From contig OX381721.1 in the NCBI GenBank assembly GCA_947462335.1, positions 5,704,001 to 5,768,000 on the forward strand: DNA of 64,000 nucleotides. Reading direction: 5' to 3'. Positions 56,790-64,000 of the stretch are shown in pieces. The notes below the pieces were generated by a model. The model worked only from the letters and a program-made list of their open reading frames with translations. It did no database searches and had not been told where the DNA came from. A program made the position numbers and the translations under genes. Every line of letters begins with the position of its first letter. Within the stretch, counting starts at the first letter, position 1. The DNA comes from Harmothoe impar. Lineage: Eukaryota; Annelida; Polychaeta; Phyllodocida; Polynoidae.

Positions 56790-57660
56790 AATAATGCTTT
56801 AATGGGCAAAACAAATGTGATGCCTTCAAATACATAAATAGTAAGAGACTCTAGAACATACAGAACTACAAAACACCAATCATCTTAGACCATCAAGTTA
56901 TGTAGGTGTAAACTCTACAGTCTGAGCCCTGTGTATATTGGTGCATGCAAACATTCACAGTACATTGAACTCACCACCCTAGTGCAGGGGGCAAATGGAG
57001 CCCCATCATAGAGTATAGATCTACACAGTTGTGTCAAAGAGAGGTGACGAGTAAAGCCTGGTTGAATGTCTTGTCTGCCGCGCCATGCATGTAATCGGAT
57101 CAATTCTGGAATACTTTGTGATATTTACAAAACTAAGATAATCTGCACATCAACAAAAACTAGAAAAGAAAAACGGATCATTTGTTAAGTTGTATTTTAC
57201 AGGTCAGTGAATTAATGAGTATTGACTGGTACTTTCCCCTGACACCTATCCATTGTCATATTGTATAGCATCATTTCCATTGGCTGAAATATATCTCATA
57301 ATGAATAAAACCTTGCTGGATTGCTGGGAAATTGTTGTAGCAGGTGTCAGGTGGAAGGACACACCTGCAGCACAGTCTCTACATCAGTATTGACACCATG
57401 TCACCCATGATATACATCACCTTGTATGAAACATGATACATTGCATGACAAGGAAATGAGAAAGAGCAAGAGTGCTCTGAACTGCATCATTTGTATTTCA
57501 GTTTTGCATGCAATGTGTATTGTCATGCTTTATAGGATCATTGAAATGATTGCCATTGACATGTTTTTTCTTTTTCATTTCTTCTCAATCCCCCCAAACT
57601 CCCATGCATGTGTGTTTCTTGAATCATCTCTGAGGCTAATGTCAGATAATGTAGTTCAGT
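56790..57660. repeat. Segmental duplicate B, left part
   Basis: Partner of 42,960-44,400: CTGAGC..CCTGTGTATA, TACAGTACATTGA, GCCTGCCGCGCCA-like, TTGCTGGGAAATTGTTGTAG and ATGATACATTGCATGACA appear in the same order. The match stops near 57,660 and resumes near 62,960. The DNA between is an insertion made after the duplication. Confidence 0.72.
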
Positions 57661-58657
57661 CTGCTGATGATGAAACTTTACATCATGTTTAACATTACCG
57701 GTAGTTAGTAATATTTACTTGGCACAATTAGTGAACCCCGATCTTGGTTAGAATTGATACACAAATGGACGCAAACACTTACTGCTTTAGAAGCATGAGA
57801 CTAGTGTGTGCCTTGTTGCCAGCTGAGCCTTACTGGTACAAATATTGAGTGCATAGAGTGTTATCATATAGACATATGTTTATTTCTGCATAATATGTTA
57901 TTATTACTACGTATTCCTTTCCAAGTTATCATGAAAGGCATTAGTCGTCTGAATGACCATAAGAACCTACACAAACATAAATGATCGCCTCATGAACAGT
58001 GTCTGGTTATAGGTACATGAATGAGTAAAATTGTACACTCTAGATTCCTCTGCCTTGGGATTCATGGACATTTGACTCTTTACGATTACTACCCTGTGAC
58101 ACATGTGCTGGAGTATAGAAGGAGTAAACAGCAGTGTTATATATATACTGCAGTATTACAATGGACAAAATCATCATTACTACAATCTGTCGACAATTAA
58201 AAACTGTTAACACTAGATATATTATTATTATTGGTTACATGCCACTCTTCTTTAATTGGGATCCTACTATGTAGCCTATTAGCTTATCAGACATAAAACC
58301 ACTACTTTCCAGGTGCGAGCTTAGCTCTATCAACAGTAATCACATATTCATAACGACGCTTGTGTATTGTCTATGACATAACCAACTTATTCTCACTTCA
58401 AAGGGTTTTCAATTCAGTGGCCAGTTACCGGCTGTCCACATATTGTAAACTCTATCATCTAAGTTGTTACAAACTTGTCGCAACCTAGATACACTCCAAT
58501 GGTCTTCAACGTCTGTCTTACTTAAGTTATTATTACACACTCTATCCTATTGTATGTTATTATATTGTCTTTTGTTTCTTTTGTATTGTTTTTTTCTTGT
58601 CACTTGAATTTTGTGTCAACCCTCATTCACATTGCCTGCCCTCACTGCTAGGTCAAC
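57661..58657. other. Non-coding stretch upstream of the decayed LINE
   Basis: No ORF1-like frame is visible. It may hold the 5' untranslated end of the decayed LINE or older insert sequence. The start of that element could not be found. Confidence 0.4.
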
Positions 58658-61542
58658 ATGTCATTCACTATTAAAGAAGTAGTGGAAGAAAAAGGTCTCA
58701 AAATGATGCACTTGAATTCAAGAAGCTTCTATAGGAAGAGACACCAATTCTACAGACTGTTTACTGAATTTGACGTTGTGACCATCAGTGAGAGCTGGTT
58801 ACATGAGGGTTATAACGAATGTCTCCTCCAGTGGCCTGGGAAAACATTGTTCAGAATGGACCGTCCGGCATCTGTTGGCAAAAAGACTGGGGGGGGGGGG
58901 CCTGGTGTGTTATGTGTCTGATCAACTAGCAAGCCACTGCGTCACAGTCCCTTCTCTCAGTATTGTGACCCCTGATGTTGAAAGCTTAATATTAAGCCTC
59001 AAGATTGCTGATTGCAAGCCAATTATGATTGCGAGTGTTTATCTCCCACCTAGTGGGAATGTGACGAGATTCCTGGAATACTTGGAATCAACCCAGCTGA
59101 GCCTGTTGGTGGCTGGACATGAAAAGTGGTTCCTGGGAGATCTTAACATCAATACCCTGAACACTGGTGCTGCCCCTTGTCGCAACCTAGTGGACAAATG
59201 TCGAGACTTGGGTCTGAAAATTCTGATCAATAGCTGCACTAGGCCCTGGGGTAGAAAGGTCACATGTATTGACCATATACTAACTGACTCTAACTGCATT
59301 CTGAGGTCTGGTGTGATGGCGGTGCTACTATCTGACCACTTGTCGGTGTTTGCTGTAAGGCAAAAAACGGCACTGGCGGAGTGTACAGCCCAAATGTGGG
59401 CGCAACTACAAACAGTACAGTACAGAGGGTCTGTCAGATTGGATGCAACAAGCTGATTGGGATTCCTACTGGGAGTTAGATTCACCTGACCACCAGTGGG
59501 ATTTCATTCATGAACACATTGACCTGTATTTGGATTACAACTGTCCTCTACAGGTCATGAAGGTTCAATCAAAATCCAAAGATTAGATGACCCCTGAGAT
59601 ACTGGAGTATATGTCAGAGCGCGAGCACAGACTTAGAAAGTATCAAAGAACACATGATGATGGTGAATTGAAGATGATCAGGGCACTGAGGAATAGAATT
59701 AATCACCTGTGTAGATACACCAAGGCTGCCACTGTCAAGCACAAACTGGCAGCCTGTGAGAGCGACCCAAAGAAATTCTGGAGGGAGATCAATTCTATGT
59801 TCAAGGGGGTGGATACTGCCATAGCTCCAACATTGGTAGATGCTGACTCAGGTGACACAATCCCTCCAACGGAGTCACCAGACTACATCAATAAATATTT
59901 CTCAAATATTGGGCGAGTGCTTAATGAGGAATTTGTTGACAACCCCCTGACAGACTCATATACCAGGCCTGACGATAGTTATGTCCCGAAGGTAGATCCG
60001 ATCAGTGTCAATCCAATAGTGGTGGACATACTGCTAAGGGAGGTCTCTGTCTCCAAGACCTCAGGCCTTGCTAATGTGAGACCTGATGTCTTGAAACATG
60101 CCTTGCTATGCATTGTGCCACAGTTCACTGCTCTGTTGCAGAATTCATTTGATAGTGGTGTCTTCCCATCTGTGTGGAAAGATGCCAGGGTCACCCTGAT
60201 ACCCAAAGCTGGCAGGAAGGACAATGTGAGCAACTAGAGACCAATCTCCTTGCTGAGCATGCCTTCTAAGATCGCTGAGAGGCTGATGCACATGCATCTG
60301 AACAATGCCATTGAAGAGGCTGGTGACCTCAGTGAGTCTCAGTTTGGGTATCCCAGTGGCAAAGGCACGGTGGACGCAGTCTACAAACTAGTCAATGACA
60401 TAGGTTTGGCTAAGGACAATGGTATGTACACTGGTGTGGCCTACCTTGACCTGCGCAAGGCCTTCAACTGCGTCCACCATGGCCTTCTAATGAACAAGCT
60501 GAAGACCTTGGGGCTCTCCACGAATATCTTGGCTTGGATTCATGACTACCTGACGGGCAGAACTCAGCGAACATGCTTTGGTAACAACTCCTCCACAACT
60601 GAACAGGTGACAACAGGGGTGCCTCAAGGCAGTGTCTTGGGCCCTCTGCTGTTTGTCTACTTCCTCGATGCCCTGACCAAAAACTGTGATGACTGTAGTG
60701 TCATCCTCTATGCAGATGATGTTGCACTGTACACTTCCCATAAGAAGCCCAAAGTGGTGGCAGAGAGACTGCAGCGCTCCCTTTCTGTGGTTTCAAAATG
60801 GTTCCAAAAGTCTAAACTGACGCTGAACGCTGAGAAAAGCAAGTGTGTGCTGCATTCCACATGTAGTCAGGGGCCAACTGTCGAGTCGATCAAGGTTGAT
60901 GTAGACGGTGTGGCTCTGGGCTGTGTTGACTGCTACACATATCTTGGTGTGCCTCTGGACAGGAGACTGACCTTTGAGAAGGCCATTAAAGAACTGATCA
61001 AGAAGGTCAATGGTCGCCTGTTCAGCCTGGCTAAGCTCCGTGACATGGTCACCAGAGAGACGGCATTGCTGATCTATAAGACCAGCGTGTCCACTCTGTT
61101 TGACTATGCGTCATTCTTCTATGCTGCTGCAAATGAAGGACTATTGTTGAAGCTTCAGAGACTACAGAACAGGGGGTTGCGCACCTGTCTGAATACCTCT
61201 GCGCATGTGTACAGTGTTGATGAGCTGCATGCACTGGGCAAGATGCAGTTCCTATCACGGCGCCGTAATGAGATCATGTTGACCCTGATGTACAAACTGT
61301 ACCGCAGGTCTGATGCTGCGGGTGCCGACACCCCACGGGTGGGTGCTCGCGGCACCAGATCTGACGACAAAAAGCTGTTCCCTCTGAGGAGACCGGTGAC
61401 TGAATCATACAGGAGGTCACCTGTCTACAGGGGCAACTTGCTGTGGAATGTTCAGCCAGAATGGTTGAAGGACAGTGTCACTAAGCCACAGTTCAAGAGA
61501 AACCTGAAGAAAGTGGTAAATCTGAGAGAAAAGCATCCATGA
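58658..61542 (+). pseudogene. Decayed LINE EEP-reverse transcriptase ORF
   Basis: Parts of one ORF lie in three frames. Part 1 is 58,658 to about 58,890 (LKMMHLNSRSF, SESWL). Part 2 runs from about 58,890 to 59,430 (LVCYVSDQL, YLPPSG, GDLNINTL). Part 3 is about 59,430-61,542 (FLDRRK-like YLDLRKAFNCVHH, GVPQGSVLGPLLF, YADDVALY, YRRSPVYRGNLLW). The first shift is in a 12-G run at 58,889-58,900; the second is near 59,430. Two in-frame TAG stops lie at 59,584 and 60,235, where the family has Trp (K.WMT and NWRPISLL). The RT catalytic YADD is intact. It is diverged from the LINE at 46.7-56.7 kb, so it is a different family, and it has no ORF1 beside it. Confidence 0.9.
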
Positions 61543-61947
61543 ACTGGATTATACAATCAGTATATGACCTGCGCGGTATTGTAGCCAGTATAAATTATAT
61601 GTATTATTACTTGTGTTACAATGACTGATTGCTTGTTCCTTACGGTATCACATAGAAAAAGCTTGTTGTCTCTACGGAATGCATCAAATCTGCTGTATGA
61701 AACTGGTATATTGATTATCATTTTTCTTGTTGTTCCTCTACTATATTCTCATCTCATTCCTACTTGTATTCCATATTATGTATGTATTCTGGTGAACTTG
61801 AAAAAGCTTATTAGTAACAGACAAAATAGAAAACGTCTTGTTCATCAGATCAATTTTCTTGGATCATATTATCAGATTTGTACCGCGTCACGAACGTGTA
61901 TTTCTGAAATAAACGAGCATAAATACGTGCTCATTGAACCAAAAAAA
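61543..61947 (+). other. 3' end of the decayed LINE
   Basis: AATAAA at 61,908-61,913 and a seven-A run at 61,941-61,947 mark a plausible 3' terminus, about 400 bp past the RT stop. The 109-codon frame at 61,621-61,950 is AT-rich and matches no family. Confidence 0.6.
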
Positions 61948-62186
61948 TGATCTGCCCTTTTCAAAAGGAGATATAATATAGTAAAGTACCTGCATGGAGT
62001 GAACATTTTCACTACAGGCTAATGTCAAGTTTATTTACGCTTCTCAAACTTCCTTTAACAATTTCCTATGGCTAGATATTGTAAATATAGCTTTTTCTAC
62101 TTATCCATCTTTTAAATGGTTATAAAAATATCACTTTTCTAGCATGCAGGTTGACAAAATGCCAAGATTTCATTATTATAGTATTA

Positions 62187-62953
62187 CAGTAAAATCTCGT
62201 TATAAGGAGCACCTTTTGGCAAGGCAAATTTGCTCGTTGTAACCAACCTTCCTTATAACTGATTTTCGTCTGTATATATACTGTACACTGGTATTTACTA
62301 TATATATGTAAGAATATAGTGACATTTAAAGAAGTAAGACATGTAATCCCTGGCTATCTATCCCCTGGACCGCCCACATCAGAGAGGGAAGTCATGACAA
62401 AGCCCCTCTCCCCTTGTCCCCTCACCTCTCACAGGTCCGCATGTACACCCCTGTAGGCTGCCCACATTACAAGGGAAGTCCTAACAAAGGTCCCACCCCC
62501 CCCCCCTTACAGGTCCGTACCTACACCTCTGTAGGCCGCCCACATCACAGGAGAAGGCTGACAAAGCCCCCTCCCCCCTCCCTATCCCCCCTCCCCCACT
62601 CACAGGTCCGCACCTACACCCCTGTAGGCCGCCCACATCACAGGAGAAGTCCTGACAAAGCCCCCTCTCCCCTTCCCTCTCCCCTGAAGTCCTGACAAAG
62701 GCTAGTCCACTCAGCATCACAGGGGCTGTAGGATATGTGAGCCTTTTTTTACCTTATTTTGAATGAAAAAAAATAAATCACTTACTACCTTGAAAAATAT
62801 TTGCTCCTTATAAACGATTTTTGGCTAGAAATGCTCATTCTAATGGTGTTTTTTTTGCTATAGAAAAGTATAGAAAAGGATTTGGCAGAGCAAATGTGCT
62901 CCTTATAACCGTCTGCTCCTTATAACCGTCCTCGTTATAAAAAGATTTCACTG
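62187..62953. mobile_element. Pogo/Tigger-like TIR element with internal tandem repeats
   Basis: Left end CAGTAAAATCTCGTTATAAG; right end TTATAAAAAGATTTCACTG, flanked by TA on both sides. CAGT..AATCTCGTTATAA-type ends with a TA duplication are typical of pogo/Tigger elements. Near each end GCTCCTTATAACCG-type blocks repeat. From about 62,360 to 62,700 there are four copies of an about 90-bp C-rich unit with CAGGTCCG.A..TACACC and GTAGGC.GCCCACAT. There is no transposase frame, so it is non-autonomous. It interrupts segmental duplicate B. Confidence 0.72.
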
Positions 62954-62959
62954 TATATG

Positions 62960-63180
62960 CAAGTTAGTTTTGAACTGTATTTGGAGAGGTACCCTTTTTA
63001 ATTTACATAAGTGACAGGCGGTAGTCAAATTGAATTGATGGGATTTGGTGACATTTTCAATAAAGATTTGCAAAACATCATAGAAATAGAAAGCAATTAT
63101 GGACTTATTTAATTATTCAAGGTCTTTAAGCTATAAAGAAGGGTGAACTGCCGAAGACCATTCTTCTCCAATGTGACAAC
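62960..63180. repeat. Segmental duplicate B, right part
   Basis: Matches 44,510-44,740: AAGTGACAGGCGGTAGTCAA, CAATAAAGATTTGCAAAACA and GAAAGCAATTATGGACTTAT, followed by TTCAAGGTCTTTAAG. Similarity is about 80-85% by eye. Confidence 0.75.
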
Positions 63181-64000
63181 TTCCATAAGGGAGTTCCCTA
63201 ACAATATTCCTTAGAACAGAATGTCCCTGTTTATCACTGTAATGGAAAATATGTATAAACATGCCCCGAGGTTTGTAACTACCTTTCAAGAAACTGAGAT
63301 TAGGTAAAATACAAAAATGTCACCTATGTCAAGTTTATCTATTTCTGCTAAGAGGTGCTGAGCCATGCAAATAAAGAACTAACTCATTAAATGTGGCATG
63401 TTAAAGGCTGTCAGATATTTGGACCAACGGTGAAGCAGACAAGAAGGCGACGGAGGGTTAGGCTGAAATGCGTAGTAAAACTACAAATATAGGATTAAAA
63501 ATTGTTCCAAACCTGTATAAAAGTATGATACATCTACTGATCAACTTCTTGATTATGCCAGCGACCAGACAAAGTGTCAGAGACGGAGATATGTTAGTCC
63601 GACTGGAGCCATGCCGAATAAGATCATAGAGGCCATAAATAGCCTGGTCACACGCTTGACAGCGCAGAAGGATTTCGCTGTCACAAAGCTGGTCCTACCC
63701 TACTTGCCTTGGTTGATGGTCACTAGAGTCCCTCTACCATTATGCCATATTCATCAGGAAATTTATAATTCTGACCACATTCAAAAATCACATCTAAGAA
63801 TTAGATCCTATCTCAACAGTAGTCTACAATGGAGGTCTGTAATTTCAGTATAAATGTGCTTGGAATGTGAAGGGTACAACAGGTCTTCATGTTACATTAT
63901 CAGTAGGCCATCCACCTTTCGAAACAGGGTTAGTTAAACTCAGCATCCAAACCTTCATGAACTATTTCACTCAGAAACCTCAGCATAGGTAACAATAAAC
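63181..64000. other. Non-coding right end of the window
   Basis: No gene or element recognised. An 80-codon frame at 63,611-63,853 has no family motif and is probably chance. Confidence 0.5.

Noticed and set aside
63611..63853. 80-codon plus-strand frame
   Set aside because: No family motif, no splice partners and typical chance length for this base composition.

Overview
The window is animal nuclear DNA. It is AT-rich, mostly intronic or intergenic, and holds one multi-exon secreted-protein gene, two non-LTR retrotransposons, one very large TIR DNA element and many small inverted-repeat elements. The CUB/S1-protease gene, GT/GC-AG introns, CR1/L2-type LINEs and a Polinton-like element together suggest a marine invertebrate. 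I cannot name the species or choose between deuterostome and lophotrochozoan from sequence alone. I see no CRISPR, operon or convincing rRNA/tRNA gene.

Layout. 1-5,814: non-coding DNA with old segmental repeats. 5,821-15,898: a 10.08-kb element with nearly identical 0.71-kb terminal inverted repeats and a perfect 6-bp target duplication (TACACC). It has Polinton/Maverick end structure but no recognisable Polinton gene. Its TIRs carry a dense array of E2F-, E-box-, ETS- and CCAAT-like sites. 15,905-23,950: non-coding blocks that repeat blocks of 1-5 kb and recur near 36.9 and 37.9 kb.

24,001-35,722 (minus strand): a 16-exon gene for a secreted CUB-CUB-defensin-like-S1 serine protease homologue. 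The catalytic His is Gln and the catalytic Ser is Thr, so it is predicted to be a pseudo-protease. Five internal exons are duplicated in tandem with matching phases. The gene could therefore encode a long 822-aa form, or about 552/553-aa forms using either cassette. Its introns hold a minisatellite-bearing TIR element, a 146-bp tandem array and a perfect 73-bp palindrome.

35,723-46,700: non-coding DNA with MITE-like elements, a (TA)n tract and local duplications. About 46,743-56,745: an apparently intact three-ORF LINE on the plus strand. ORF1 has a coiled coil, an RRM-like ORF1p core and a C-terminal NADAR (YbiA-like) domain. ORF2 is a stand-alone SGNH/GDSL esterase. ORF3 is an EEP endonuclease-reverse transcriptase. 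A 2.7-kb gap before ORF3 carries six copies of a short conserved motif. 56,790-64,000: a second copy of the LINE's left flank, interrupted by a decayed EEP-RT LINE (58,658-about 61,947) and a pogo-like TIR element (62,187-62,953).

The best candidates for something undescribed are the NADAR- and esterase-encoding LINE, the gene-poor Polinton-like element with promoter-like TIRs, and the defensin-like/pseudo-protease gene with a duplicated exon cassette.
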